Shown one piece after another: positions 53,020-62,385 of a stretch of 64,000 nt of DNA. The stretch's first letter is position 1. Each line of letters starts with the position of its first letter. The translations under genes and the position numbers were made by a program. The notes under the pieces were generated by a model, which was not told the DNA's origin, made no database searches, and saw only the letters and a list, made by a program, of their open reading frames with translations. Source of the DNA: Corynebacterium timonense (GTDB lineage: Bacteria > Actinomycetota > Actinomycetes > Mycobacteriales > Mycobacteriaceae); the NCBI RefSeq assembly GCF_900105305.1, contig NZ_LT629765.1, positions 2,294,001 to 2,358,000 of the forward strand. Direction: 5' to 3'.

Positions 53020-55840
53020 CGCGACCGAGGGGCCGGCGTTTCGCTACACGGCGCGCCTGGCAAACGAGATTGAGCAGAAGTGGCAGCGCTACTGGGTGGA
53101 CAACGGCACGTTCAACGCGCCGAACCCGGTGGGCGACCTCGCGACGGGCACGCAGCTGCCCGAGGACAAGCTCAATGTCCAAGACATGTTCCCCTACCCC
53201 TCGGGCGCGGGCCTGCACGTGGGGCACCCGCTGGGCTACATCGCCACCGACGTCTACGCCCGCTACAACCGCATGCTGGGCAAGAACGTGCTGCACACCC
53301 TCGGCTACGACGCCTTCGGCCTGCCGGCGGAGCAGTACGCCATCCAGACGGGCACGCACCCGCGCACGACGACGGAGGCGAACATCGCCAACATGACCCG
53401 CCAGCTCGACGCGCTGGGGTTGGGCCATGACCGCCGCCGGTCCGTGGCCACGACGGACCCGGAGTTCTACCGCTGGACGCAGTGGATCTTCCTGCAGATT
53501 TACAACGCCTGGTTCGATGAGGAGCAGCAGAGGGCCCGCCCCATCGAGGACCTCGTGCGCGAGCTCATGACGGGCGAGCGCACCTGCAAGGACGGCCGCG
53601 CCTTCCGCGACCTGAGCACGGAGGAGAAGTACGCGGCGATCGACGAGTTCCGCCTCGTCTACCTCTCGGAGTCGATGGTGAACTGGTGCCCGGGCCTGGG
53701 CACGGTGCTCGCGAACGAGGAGGTCACCGCCGACGGCCGCTCGGAGCGCGGGAACTTCCCGGTCTTCCGCAAGCGCCTGCGCCAGTGGATGATGCGCATC
53801 ACCGCCTACTCGGACCGCCTCCTCGACGACCTCGAGCTTCTCGACTGGCCGGAGAAGGTCAAGTCCATGCAGCGCAACTGGATCGGCCGCTCCCGCGGCG
53901 CGCAGGTCGCCTTCGCCTCGGAGGCGGGCGACATCGAGGTCTTTACCACCCGCCCCGACACGCTCTTCGGCGCCAGCTACGTCGTCCTCGCGCCCGAGCA
54001 CGAGCTCGTTGGCGTGCTGACGGCCGATGCGTACCCCGAGGGCGTCGATACGCGGTGGACGAATGACGCCGCAACCCCGGCGGAGGCTGTCGCCTCCTAC
54101 AAGCGCGCCATCGCGGCGAAGTCGGACGTGGAGCGCCAGGAAAATAAGGAAAAGACGGGTGTATTCCTCGGCTCCTACGCCACGAATCCCGTCAGCGGCG
54201 AGCAGGTGCCCATCTTCATCGCGGACTACGTGCTCACCGGCTACGGCACGGGCGCCATCATGGCGGTGCCGGCGCACGACGAGCGCGACCACGAGTTCGC
54301 GACCGTTTTTGGCCTTCCCATCGTGGAGGTGCTCGAAGGCGGCGACGTCTCCCAGGAGGCGTTCACGGGCGACGGCCCCCACGTCAACTCCGCGAACTCC
54401 GCGGGCCTGGACCTGGACGGCCTGGGCAAGGAAGACGCGATCGCACGGACGATCGCGTGGCTGGAAGACAACGGCTCGGGCACCGAGAAAATCCAGTACA
54501 AGCTGCGCGATTGGCTCTTCGCCCGCCAGCGCTACTGGGGTGAGCCCTTCCCCATCGTCTACGACGAAAACGGCCAGGCGCACTCCCTGCCGGAGGACAT
54601 GCTGCCGGTGGAGCTGCCGGAGGTGGAGGACTACAAGCCCGTCTCCTTCGACCCGGACGATGCCGACTCCGAGCCCTCTCCCCCGCTGGCGAAGGCCACC
54701 GACTGGGTGGAGGTGGAGCTCGACCTGGGCCACGGTACGCAGACGTACTGGCGCGACACCAATGTGATGCCGCAGTGGGCGGGGTCCTCCTGGTATCAGC
54801 TGCGCTACATTGACCCGACGAACGCGGACGAGTTCTGCAACATCGAGAACGAGCGCTACTGGACGGGCCCGCGCGGCGAGAACGACCCGGGCGGCGTGGA
54901 CCTCTACGTCGGCGGCGTCGAGCACGCCGTGCTGCACCTGCTCTACGCCCGTTTCTGGCACAAGGTGCTCTACGACCTGGGCTTTGTCACCTCGCGCGAG
55001 CCGTATCGGCGCCTCTACAACCAGGGCTACATCCAGGCCTACGCTTACACCGACGCCCGCGGCGTGTACGTGCCCGCCGCCGAGGTGGAGGAGAAGGACG
55101 GCAGGTTCTACCACCACGGCGAGGAGGTCACGCAGGAGTACGGCAAGATGGGCAAGTCCCTGAAGAACGCCGTCGCCCCGGACGAGATCGCCCGCGACTT
55201 CGGCGCGGATACCCTGCGCGTCTACGAGATGTCGATGGGCCCGCTGGACACCTCCCGCCCGTGGGCCACGAAGGACGTCGTCGGCGCGCACCGCTTCCTG
55301 CAGCGCCTGTGGCGCCTCGTCGTCGACGAGGAGACCGGCGAGCTGCGCGTGGACGAGGCCGCGCTGACCGACGAGGACGCGAAGCAGCTGCACCGCACCA
55401 TCGCCGGCGTGCGCGAGGACTACGAGAACCTGCGCGACAACACCGTGGTGGCCAAGCTCATCGAGTACGTCAACCACCTCACCAAGGCGTACTCGGGCGC
55501 GGTGCCGCGGGCCGCGGTCGAGCCGCTCGTGCAGATGGTCTCCCCGCTCGCCCCGCACATTGCGGAGGAGCTGTGGTCCACGCTCGGCCACGCCGACACG
55601 GTCACCTTCGAGCCCTTCCCCACCTTCGACGAGTCGCTGCTCGTTGACGAGACCGTGGAGGTCCCCGTGCAGATCAACGGCAAGGTCCGCGCCCGCATCC
55701 AGGTCGCGCCCGACGCCACCCCGCAGGAGATGGAGGCCGCCGCGCGTGGCGACGCCCGCGTCGCCGAGCTCACCGAGGGCAAGAACGTGGTCAAGGTCAT
55801 CGCCGTGCCGGGACGCATGGTCAACTTGGTGGTGAAGTAG
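53012..55840 (+). CDS. leuS: leucyl-tRNA synthetase
   Basis: 943-aa class I synthetase charging tRNA-Leu. HIGH motif as HVGH (69-72) in [20 protein letters not shown], editing-domain landmark near [17 protein letters not shown], and the KMSKS loop as KMGKS (712-716) in [17 protein letters not shown]. The C-terminal domain ends [21 protein letters not shown]...[18 protein letters not shown]. Start ATG at 53012 inside the end of dhaK; a TACACT hexamer (52998-53003) may be its own -10. Essential housekeeping gene, a good anchor for comparing strains. Confidence 0.97.
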   Translation: MTNATEGPAFRYTARLANEIEQKWQRYWVDNGTFNAPNPVGDLATGTQLPEDKLNVQDMFPYPSGAGLHVGHPLGYIATDVYARYNRMLGKNVLHTLGYDAFGLPAEQYAIQTGTHPRTTTEANIANMTRQLDALGLGHDRRRSVATTDPEFYRWTQWIFLQIYNAWFDEEQQRARPIEDLVRELMTGERTCKDGRAFRDLSTEEKYAAIDEFRLVYLSESMVNWCPGLGTVLANEEVTADGRSERGNFPVFRKRLRQWMMRITAYSDRLLDDLELLDWPEKVKSMQRNWIGRSRGAQVAFASEAGDIEVFTTRPDTLFGASYVVLAPEHELVGVLTADAYPEGVDTRWTNDAATPAEAVASYKRAIAAKSDVERQENKEKTGVFLGSYATNPVSGEQVPIFIADYVLTGYGTGAIMAVPAHDERDHEFATVFGLPIVEVLEGGDVSQEAFTGDGPHVNSANSAGLDLDGLGKEDAIARTIAWLEDNGSGTEKIQYKLRDWLFARQRYWGEPFPIVYDENGQAHSLPEDMLPVELPEVEDYKPVSFDPDDADSEPSPPLAKATDWVEVELDLGHGTQTYWRDTNVMPQWAGSSWYQLRYIDPTNADEFCNIENERYWTGPRGENDPGGVDLYVGGVEHAVLHLLYARFWHKVLYDLGFVTSREPYRRLYNQGYIQAYAYTDARGVYVPAAEVEEKDGRFYHHGEEVTQEYGKMGKSLKNAVAPDEIARDFGADTLRVYEMSMGPLDTSRPWATKDVVGAHRFLQRLWRLVVDEETGELRVDEAALTDEDAKQLHRTIAGVREDYENLRDNTVVAKLIEYVNHLTKAYSGAVPRAAVEPLVQMVSPLAPHIAEELWSTLGHADTVTFEPFPTFDESLLVDETVEVPVQINGKVRARIQVAPDATPQEMEAAARGDARVAELTEGKNVVKVIAVPGRMVNLVVK

Positions 55841-55944
55841 CACCGCCACAGTCTGATAAATTTTTAGCCGCCCGGGCCGGGGCGCTGCTAGCCTCGCGTG
55901 TGTACCTATTGTTTCGAAACCACGTGATGGAAAAGGTGTGACGC

Positions 55945-56913
55945 ATGAGCAACAGCGACAACTACGGCTCGGGGAGTTATGACCCCAACAGCTACGGCGA
56001 CAGCTTTGGCGACAGCTATGGCGACAGCTACGGCAACTACAGCCCCGACCCCTTCAACGTCAACGCGCCCCGCGGTGCGCTGAGCCTCCACGGCACCAGG
56101 ATCGTCGACGGCGCGTACGGCGACGGCGATCAGCTCCACCCGATCAACGACCCGGAGGCCAACGGCTGGGTGCACCGCCGCGGCACCGGCAAGATGAACC
56201 CCTTCGAGGCGTGGGCCTTCGGCTTCAAGGCGACCTTTGCCAATTGGCAGCTGTGGATCAGCGTGGGCCTCATCTTCTTCCTGGTCTTGGTCGTCGTGGG
56301 GTTCTTCGTCCCGCTGGCGGGTAACCTGCTCTCCTTCGCCACGCTGTTCTTCTACCCGGTGCTGTTCTCCCTGGCGCTGATGAACACCCTGGCCGCCAAG
56401 TGGAAGTTCGATGGCTTGCGCGCGCCTCACTACGGGCCTTCTCTGGGCATGCTTTTCGTGGTGATCGTGATCTCGACTCTCGTCAGCCTTCTCCTGCTCC
56501 TCCTCGCCAGCGCGCTGTTTGGTGAGGAGTTCGTCCGGGGCGTGAACATGGTGGACTTCAACTCGCTGGAGCAGGGAGAGCTCGCTGGCGTGACAGAGAT
56601 ACTCGGCGCTATGGGCAAGATGCTCGCTGTCGTGGTCCTAGGCATGTTCCTGGTCTCCCCGTTCCTGATCTTCCCGATGCTCTACGCAGCAGATAACGCC
56701 GCCGATTTCGGCACCTGCTTCAAGGAGGGCCTCGCGGCCGGCGCCCGCAACTACGGGTGGGGCCTGCTGTTCGTGCTCATCGGTGGCGTTCTCGGCGTCC
56801 TCGGCACGCTCCTGCTGGGCTTGGGCTTGATCATCGTGCTGCCCGCCTCCTTCCTGGCCAACGCCTACGCGTACCGCCAGGTCTCCGGCGGGCCGGTTCC
56901 CTACCCCGCCTAA
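55945..56913 (+). CDS. membrane protein with Tyr/Gly/Asp-rich N-terminus
   Basis: 322-aa protein. The first 40 residues are low-complexity (NYGSGSYDPNSYGDSFGDSYG...), then a cytoplasmic segment ending RGTGKMNPFEAWAFGFKATFANW leads to about six TM helices between residues 105 and 310. The pattern resembles corynebacterial proteins of the DUF975/YciC-like class found beside leuS. Function unknown. Start ATG at 55945. The stop is 7 bp from that of the convergent reductase gene. Confidence 0.8.
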   Translation: MSNSDNYGSGSYDPNSYGDSFGDSYGDSYGNYSPDPFNVNAPRGALSLHGTRIVDGAYGDGDQLHPINDPEANGWVHRRGTGKMNPFEAWAFGFKATFANWQLWISVGLIFFLVLVVVGFFVPLAGNLLSFATLFFYPVLFSLALMNTLAAKWKFDGLRAPHYGPSLGMLFVVIVISTLVSLLLLLLASALFGEEFVRGVNMVDFNSLEQGELAGVTEILGAMGKMLAVVVLGMFLVSPFLIFPMLYAADNAADFGTCFKEGLAAGARNYGWGLLFVLIGGVLGVLGTLLLGLGLIIVLPASFLANAYAYRQVSGGPVPYPA

Positions 56914-56920
56914 ACCGGGG

Positions 56921-57898
56921 CTAGATCTCGACGACCGTGCGGCCGTGCCCCGTGCCCGCGAGGAGCTCACGGCCGACGTCGATCGCCCCCTCCACAGAGA
57001 CGGTGCGCACGCTCAGCTTGTCCACGTCCAACGACTCCGCTAGGAGATCCCACGCGACCTTCCGCAGCGCAACCGGCGTGTCCACCGAGTTCACGCCGAT
57101 GAGCTGCACGCCCCGCAGGATGAACGGCACGACGCTGGCGGGCAGATCGACGCCGGCGGCCCGGCCGCAGGCGGTGACCACGCCGCCCCACGTCACCTGG
57201 GAGACAGCGTTGGCCAGCGGCACCCCGCCAAGGGCGTCGACCACGGCGCCGTAGCGCGCCTTCTGCAGGGGCTTGCCGGGCTCGGAGAGCTCCGCTCGGT
57301 CCACCACCTCGCTCGCGCCGAGGGAGCGCAGCCAGTCGCCGTGCTCGGCGACGCGGCCGGTGAGGGCGTGGACGGTGAAGCCGCGGTCGGACAGGAGCTG
57401 CACGGCGATGGAGCCGACGCCGCCGGTCGCGCCGGTGACGAGGACGGGGCCGCGCTCGGCGGCCTCGAGGGTGTCCAGGGGGTACAGGGCGCGCTCGAGG
57501 GCCGCCACGGACAGAGCTGCGGTGTAGCCGGCGGTGCCGATGGCGGCGGCGGTGGGGGCGTCGAAACGCGAGGGCACCCGGGTGATACGGGAGGCGTCGA
57601 TACGCAGCTGGGGGGTGTACCCGCCGTGGCGGTGCTCCCCGATGCCGAAGCCGTTGACGGTGACGAGGGTGCCCTCGGGAAGCGAGGGCGAGGAGACGAC
57701 CCGGCCGACGGCATCGATGCCGGGGACGGTCGGCAGGGTGCGCAGGACCGCGCGGTTGCCGTCGAGTGCCATCGCGTCCTTGTAATTGACGGAGGAGTGG
57801 CTGACCTCAATGAGCGTGTCGCCCTCGCCCGCGTGCTCGGGGGCCGTGTCGATGGTCTCGGGGCCGTTGTCGGTAACAATCAAAGTGCGCTGTGTCAT
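56921..57898 (-). CDS. AcuI/YhdH-type quinone oxidoreductase (acrylyl-CoA reductase family)
   Basis: 325-aa zinc-free medium-chain reductase that uses NADPH. The AcuI/YhdH traits are visible: SSVNYKDAMALDGNRAVLRTLPTVPGIDAVGRVV, GFGIGEHRHGGYTPQLRIDA, the coenzyme motif LVTGATGGVGSIAVQLL, and VVDALGGVPLANAVSQVTWGGVVTACG. AcuI reduces acryloyl-CoA to propionyl-CoA; the substrate of this protein is not proven. Start ATG at 57896-57898. Single gene, convergent with the membrane protein. Confidence 0.9.
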   Translation of the reverse strand: MTQRTLIVTDNGPETIDTAPEHAGEGDTLIEVSHSSVNYKDAMALDGNRAVLRTLPTVPGIDAVGRVVSSPSLPEGTLVTVNGFGIGEHRHGGYTPQLRIDASRITRVPSRFDAPTAAAIGTAGYTAALSVAALERALYPLDTLEAAERGPVLVTGATGGVGSIAVQLLSDRGFTVHALTGRVAEHGDWLRSLGASEVVDRAELSEPGKPLQKARYGAVVDALGGVPLANAVSQVTWGGVVTACGRAAGVDLPASVVPFILRGVQLIGVNSVDTPVALRKVAWDLLAESLDVDKLSVRTVSVEGAIDVGRELLAGTGHGRTVVEI

Positions 57899-57951
57899 GA
57901 GCGCCAGGGTACGCGCGAATGCGGCCGCCGCGTGCGTATAAGCTCGGCCCG

Positions 57952-58416
57952 GTGCGAAACACGATTCCGGCGTGGGTCCTCGTGCTCGCCGCGGTCTTCT
58001 GCATCACGGTGGGCAAGGCATACGTCGACGGGCCGCTGTGGAATGCCAGCGTCCAATCGCTGCGCGAGATCCGGCTCATCCCGCTACAGGAGTTCTACCA
58101 GCCGACGGTGTGGTACGGCCCGTGGCTGAACTTCCTCGGCAACGTCGCGCTCTTCGTCCCCGTCGGCCTCCTCGCGCGGCGGCGCGCCGTCCCCGTCGGC
58201 GTCGGCCTGAGCGTGGCCATCGAGCTGACCCAGTTCGCCACCGCGACCGGCTACACCGACATCGACGACCTCATCTTCAATACCCTCGGAGCCGCCCTCG
58301 GCGGGTGGCTGGCCGGGCGGCTTACCCGGCGCAGCTACCGCGCGGCGGTGGCGGCGTGCGTCGCCGGCTCGCTGGCCGTCGTGGCGGCCTTCGCCGGGCT
58401 GTGGCTGGTGCAGTAA
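57952..58416 (+). CDS. VanZ-family membrane protein
   Basis: 154-aa protein with four to five hydrophobic segments. VanZ features are present: IRLIPLQEFYQP, WLNFLGNVALFVPVGLLARRR, and SVAIELTQFATATGYTDIDDLIFNTLGAALGGWLAGRL. VanZ-like proteins are linked to teicoplanin resistance in enterococci, but most bacterial members have unknown roles. GTG start at 57952, with TATAAG (57937-57942) upstream. Confidence 0.9.
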   Translation: MRNTIPAWVLVLAAVFCITVGKAYVDGPLWNASVQSLREIRLIPLQEFYQPTVWYGPWLNFLGNVALFVPVGLLARRRAVPVGVGLSVAIELTQFATATGYTDIDDLIFNTLGAALGGWLAGRLTRRSYRAAVAACVAGSLAVVAAFAGLWLVQ

Positions 58417-58436
58417 GGAAGTTAGAATGGGCCACC

Positions 58437-58805
58437 ATGACGCAGCAGCCGCGCGGGTGGTTCACCCGCCAGGTCTTCCCTGACGGGGACGAGCCCGACC
58501 CGCGCTTTACCCTCGCCAACGAACGCACCTTCCTCGCGTGGACCCGCACCGCCCTCGCCTTCCTCGCCGGCGGCATCGCGCTCGAGGCGATCGGGCTGCC
58601 GGGCCTAGCGGAGGGGCCGCGCTCCGTGGCGGCCGCGCTGCTCGTGCTCACCTCGATGGCGATCTCCCTCGGCGCTGCCGTGCGCTGGGTGCGCATCGAG
58701 CGGGCGCTACGGCACTCCCGCCCCCTGCCCGCCCCGGCGATCGCGCCGCTGCTCGGCGTCGGCATCGTCGTCGCCGGCCTGGCCTTGTTCGTGGGGGTGC
58801 TGTAG
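58437..58805 (+). CDS. DUF202 (YidH-like) membrane protein, 122 aa
   Basis: Small protein with three membrane segments. The DUF202 signature is clear: FTLANERTFLAWTRTALAFLAGGIALEA (about residues 24-51), followed by a second segment (SVAAALLVLTSMAISLGAAVRWVRIE) and a third near the C-terminus. Start ATG at 58437; a TAGAAT hexamer (58423-58428) is 8 nt upstream. It lies 20 bp after vanZ and 2 bp before a second DUF202 gene, and the two probably form a heteromeric complex. Function unknown. Confidence 0.88.
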   Translation: MTQQPRGWFTRQVFPDGDEPDPRFTLANERTFLAWTRTALAFLAGGIALEAIGLPGLAEGPRSVAAALLVLTSMAISLGAAVRWVRIERALRHSRPLPAPAIAPLLGVGIVVAGLALFVGVL

Positions 58806-58807
58806 GG

Positions 58808-59083
58808 GTGCGCGAAACGCAGCCGGAGCGCACCACCCTGTCGTGGACGCGCACCGCGCTGGCCACGATGGTGGTCTCCATGGTGTTGCTGCGCTGGTCC
58901 GAGGCCTACCCCGCGCTGGTCACACCGGCGATCCTCGTCATCGTCGCGTTCGGGGCAGGCCTCATGGTGTCGAACGGGACGCGCTACAGCGTCCAGCCGC
59001 GCGCGGGGGCGGTCGCGCTGACCACGCTCATGATGCTCCTGTTCGGGGCGGTTGGGCTGGTGCTGGTGCTAATCAGCGACTGA
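58808..59083 (+). CDS. second DUF202-type membrane protein, 91 aa
   Basis: Starts at a GTG 2 bp after the preceding DUF202 gene. The signature is partly kept: ERTTLSWTRTALATMVVSMVLLRW, then two more hydrophobic segments. Paired DUF202 genes (one with an N-terminal tail, one short) are a common arrangement. Function unknown. Confidence 0.83.
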   Translation: MRETQPERTTLSWTRTALATMVVSMVLLRWSEAYPALVTPAILVIVAFGAGLMVSNGTRYSVQPRAGAVALTTLMMLLFGAVGLVLVLISD

Positions 59084-59094
59084 TCAGCGACTGA

Positions 59095-60384
59095 TCAGTC
59101 GGTGATCATGTGCGCGAGGAAGTTCTGCCCGCTGGGGGTCAGCGCAATACCGCTGGGCTCCAGCACGCCGAGGGCCACCATGAGCTCCCGGGCGGCGTCG
59201 GTGTCCCGCGGCACCAGCTCGGGTTCCTCGCCGAGGCCGTAGACGTCGACAAGCCAGGCGATGATCTTTCGCCACTCGTCCGTGCCCACGGCGCGCTCGA
59301 ACCCGGAGCGCAGCTCGTTGTTCATCGTGCACACACTGTACGGGTCGTCCAGGAATGACTCGCCGCGCGGTGTCGCCTCGAGCCAGCCGCCCGACTCCCG
59401 CAGCAGGCCGCCTTCCACCATCGCGCGGCGGATCGTGCGCACCGAGGGCATCGAGCTCTCGCGCGGACGGGGCGAGAACAGATCAACGCCGAGCTCGACG
59501 GCGATGCGCGACACGTGGGCCGGGGGCAGTGCGCCTGTCGACGTCAACTTAATCCGCTGCCCCGGCTGCGCCAGCACCTCCCACAGGAACACGCACAGCG
59601 ACTCGCGCACCTCGTCCTCCTCGAACGGCTCCCCGCCCAGCGTCTCCTCGAAGAACTGCGACATCGCCGCGATCAGCGCCGGGTTGCGCTCCGGGTTGGG
59701 GTCCATCGCGAGGATGTCGCGCAGGTCGGGGCGCGTATCCAGGAACTGCTCGAACTCCTCCGCGAACTGGGGCGTGTTCGGGTCGTCTCCGATCATGTCG
59801 GCGGCGTCGAGGAAGAGGTCCTCGGCGACGTAGCTGATCCGCTCGGCCACCGTCACCGGGTCGGCCTGCGCGAGGCGCTGCAGCAGGCGGTCCGGGCTCA
59901 TCACCGGCAGGAAGCTCAGCAGCAGCGGGGCGACGTCCATCTCGGGGGTCAGGCCCGCGGTGATGCGGCGCGCCTCGGCGTGGAAGCGGGTCATCATCGC
60001 CGGGCCGTTGCACGCTTCGACTACGTCGGGCCCGAGGGCGTCGATAAGCAGCGGCGTGGGGCCGTCAAGGTGCGAGCTGCCCAGCACCTCGACGGTGATG
60101 TTCCAATTGGCGCTGGGGTCGTAGACGTAGGTCATCTCCTTGATGTCGGCGACCCGCACCTCCTCCTCCGCGCGCTCGCCCGGCCCCGGCGTCGCGGACA
60201 GCACCTCCCGGCCCGCGCCGCGGCGTTCCGGGCCCATGTAGAGGTGGCTGGCCGCGCCCGAGAAGCCGAACGCGGCGTCAATGACTTGCGAAAGCTCGCC
60301 CAAGTTCATCGAATCATCAACGTTGACCAGCCGAGACATCAAAGGCTCGGACTTTTCGACGGTCACAAGAAGCGAGACGATCAT
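59095..60384 (-). CDS. protein with N-terminal plasmid pRiA4b ORF-3-like domain
   Basis: 429-aa soluble protein. The N-terminal 130 residues (IVSLLVTVEKSEPLMSRLVNVDDSMNLGELSQVIDAAFGFSGAASHLYMG ... MTYVYDPSANWNITVEV) fit the pRiA4b ORF-3/IS1096 TnpR-like domain, with the typical L..VI..AFGW..SHLY pattern and a late Y.YD..D.W...V. The remainder is helical with an acidic region and a possible winged-helix segment (PSVRTIRRAMVEGGLLRESGGWLEATPRGESFL). The domain's function is unknown. Start ATG at 60382-60384; convergent with the DUF202 pair. Confidence 0.78.
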   Translation of the reverse strand: MIVSLLVTVEKSEPLMSRLVNVDDSMNLGELSQVIDAAFGFSGAASHLYMGPERRGAGREVLSATPGPGERAEEEVRVADIKEMTYVYDPSANWNITVEVLGSSHLDGPTPLLIDALGPDVVEACNGPAMMTRFHAEARRITAGLTPEMDVAPLLLSFLPVMSPDRLLQRLAQADPVTVAERISYVAEDLFLDAADMIGDDPNTPQFAEEFEQFLDTRPDLRDILAMDPNPERNPALIAAMSQFFEETLGGEPFEEDEVRESLCVFLWEVLAQPGQRIKLTSTGALPPAHVSRIAVELGVDLFSPRPRESSMPSVRTIRRAMVEGGLLRESGGWLEATPRGESFLDDPYSVCTMNNELRSGFERAVGTDEWRKIIAWLVDVYGLGEEPELVPRDTDAARELMVALGVLEPSGIALTPSGQNFLAHMITD

Positions 60385-60457
60385 AACTTAAACAATAGTG
60401 TCTGGGCCCCGCCCGCGCGTCTTGCGTTGCAACGACCGCCGGGCTACACATGAACAA

Positions 60458-61645
60458 ATGACTTCTCTGACGGGTGGGCTCCTTGTCGCCCTCGCTGTGC
60501 TCACGGCTACGGGCCCGCTCGGAATCGACATGTACCTGCCGGGCCTACCCGCCCTCGCCGAGGACCTGAACACCACGCCCGCAATGGCGCAACTGACCAT
60601 CACCGGCTTCATGGTCGGCATGGCCGCCGGCAACCTCCTCTTCGGAGCCATCTCCGACTCCACCGGCCGCAAACCGCCGATCCTCATCGGCTCCGCCGCC
60701 TTTTTCGTCGCGTCCGTGGGGTGCGCGCTGGCTCCCACGATCGAGGCGCTCATCGCCGGGCGCGTCGCCCAGGGCCTCGCCGGCGGCGCGGCCATGGTCG
60801 TCGCGCGCGCCATCATCCCGGACGTCGCCCACGGCAGGCAGGCCGCGCGCGCGTTTTCCGGCCTCATGGCCATTACCGGCTTCGCGCCTGCGATCGCCCC
60901 CGTCCTCGGCAGCCTCCTGCTTCCCGCCTTCGGCTGGCGCGGAGTCTTCTGGACGCTCGCCGCCGTCAACGCCGCCCAGTTCCTCCTCGCCGCCCTCGTC
61001 ATCCCCGAGACGCTGCCCGCTTCTCGACGCTCCAACAGCGCCCTCCGCGGCCTCTTCCCCCGCATCGGCCGCTGCCTGCAGCGCCCCACCTTCATCGGCT
61101 ACATGCTCGCCTCCAGCCTCGGCTTCGGCTCGTTGTTTTCCTACATCGCCGCCTCCCCCCTCGTCCTGCAAAACCAACTCGGCGCCTCGCCCTCCGTCTA
61201 CGCCCTCCTCTTCGGATCGATGGCCCTGCTCCTGCCCGTCTCCAACGCGCTGAACATGCGGGCGGTCACCAACGTCCACCCGGGCGTCCTCCTGCGCGCC
61301 GCGCTCACGATCAACCTCGCCACCGGCGCCGTGCTCTTCGCCCTGTCGCACTTCACCCCCACGCTGCCCATCGTGGTACCCGTCCTGGCCGTCCTCTCGC
61401 TGACCTCCGGGTTCGTCATGGCCAACGCCACAGCCCTCGGCGTGGAAACCGTCCGCGACGTCGGCGCCGGTGCCGGCTCCGGAACGATGGGCTTCGTGCA
61501 GTTCCTCGTCTCCGCCACCGTCGCGCCACTCGTCGCCACAGGAGCAAACCACCTCCAGACCGTGTCTATCTCCGTCATGGCGTGCGCCGGGGTCGCGCTT
61601 GTCGCGCTCCTGGTGCTGGCGCCGCGCGTGCGGGAGAGGGGCTGA
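60458..61645 (+). CDS. Bcr/CflA-type MFS multidrug exporter
   Basis: 395-aa, 12-TM proton antiporter. Bcr/CflA traits: GPLGIDMYLPGLPALAEDL in TM1, motif A GAISDSTGRKPPILIG, motif B-like GRVAQGLAGGAAMVVARAIIPDV and motif C-like GFAPAIAPVLGSLLLPAFGWRGVFW. Expected to export small drugs or amino-acid derivatives. Start ATG at 60458; TACACA ends 7 nt upstream. The repeat array 2 begins 27 bp after its stop. Confidence 0.92.
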   Translation: MTSLTGGLLVALAVLTATGPLGIDMYLPGLPALAEDLNTTPAMAQLTITGFMVGMAAGNLLFGAISDSTGRKPPILIGSAAFFVASVGCALAPTIEALIAGRVAQGLAGGAAMVVARAIIPDVAHGRQAARAFSGLMAITGFAPAIAPVLGSLLLPAFGWRGVFWTLAAVNAAQFLLAALVIPETLPASRRSNSALRGLFPRIGRCLQRPTFIGYMLASSLGFGSLFSYIAASPLVLQNQLGASPSVYALLFGSMALLLPVSNALNMRAVTNVHPGVLLRAALTINLATGAVLFALSHFTPTLPIVVPVLAVLSLTSGFVMANATALGVETVRDVGAGAGSGTMGFVQFLVSATVAPLVATGANHLQTVSISVMACAGVALVALLVLAPRVRERG

Positions 61646-61671
61646 GGGCGCTGGCGCGGGGCTGGCTTGCG

Positions 61672-62375
61672 TTGAGGTCGACTAGGCGGGGTGTGCTGGT
61701 CGACGTCAGCGAAATCTCGCGCGTAAAACCCCAGGTGGCGTGAGCGTGGAATGTGTTGAGGTCGACTAGGCGGGGTGTGCTGGTCGACCTCAGCGAAAAC
61801 CTGGGCGTAAAATCCCAGGTCGCGAGAGGTTGGAATGCGTTGAGGTCGACTAGGCGGGGTGTGCTGGTCGACCTCAACGAAATCTTGCGCGTAAAACCCC
61901 AGGTGGCGAAACCCCGAAATACCTTGAGGTCGACTAGGCCGGGCGCCCTGGTCGACCTCAGCGAAATCCCGCGCGTAAAACCCCAGGTGGCGGAACCCCG
62001 AAATACCTTGAGGTCGACTAGCCTGTCGCCCTGGTCGACCTCAGCGAGATCCCGCGTGCAAAACCCCAGGTGGCGAAACCCCGAAATACCTTGAGGTCGA
62101 CTAGCCCCAGCGCCCTGGTCGACCTCAACGAAATCCCGCGCGTAAAACCCCAGGTGGCGAAACCCCGGAACACCTTGAGGTCGACTAGCCCCAGCGCCCT
62201 GGTCGACCTCAGCGAAATCCCGCGCGCAAAACCCCAGGTGGCGAAACCCCGCAACACCTTGAGGTCGACTAGCGCCAAAAACCTGGTCGACCTCAGCGAA
62301 AACCCACACGCAAAACCCCAGGTCGCCTAACCCCGCAACACCTTGAGGTCGACGAGGCCGGGAGACCTCAACGGC
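61672..62375 (-). repeat. tandem array of 84-bp hairpin repeats (array 2)
   Basis: Units start at 61672, 61756, 61840, 61924, 62008, 62091, 62175, 62259 and 62343: a strict 84-bp period except one 83-bp unit (62008), with the ninth partial. Each has GAGGTCGAC and GTCGACCTC (9-bp inverted repeat around a variable loop of about 16 nt) and AAAACCCCAGGTGGCG. The latter is the complement of the CGACCTGGGGTTTT block of array 1, so the arrays are the same family in opposite orientation. The array fills the gap 61646-62385 between the convergent MFS gene and rbsK. No ribosome site supports translation. Confidence 0.95.
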
Positions 62376-62385
62376 CCGCAATACC

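Noticed and set aside
53006-55849. 947-codon open frame antisense to leuS
   Set aside because: A high-GC shadow of leuS; the plus strand encodes a full synthetase with all motifs.
55841-55944. GC-rich inverted sequence after leuS as an intrinsic terminator
   Set aside because: The stem is weak and the T-rich stretch (AAATTTTT) lies before, not after, the GC-rich part.
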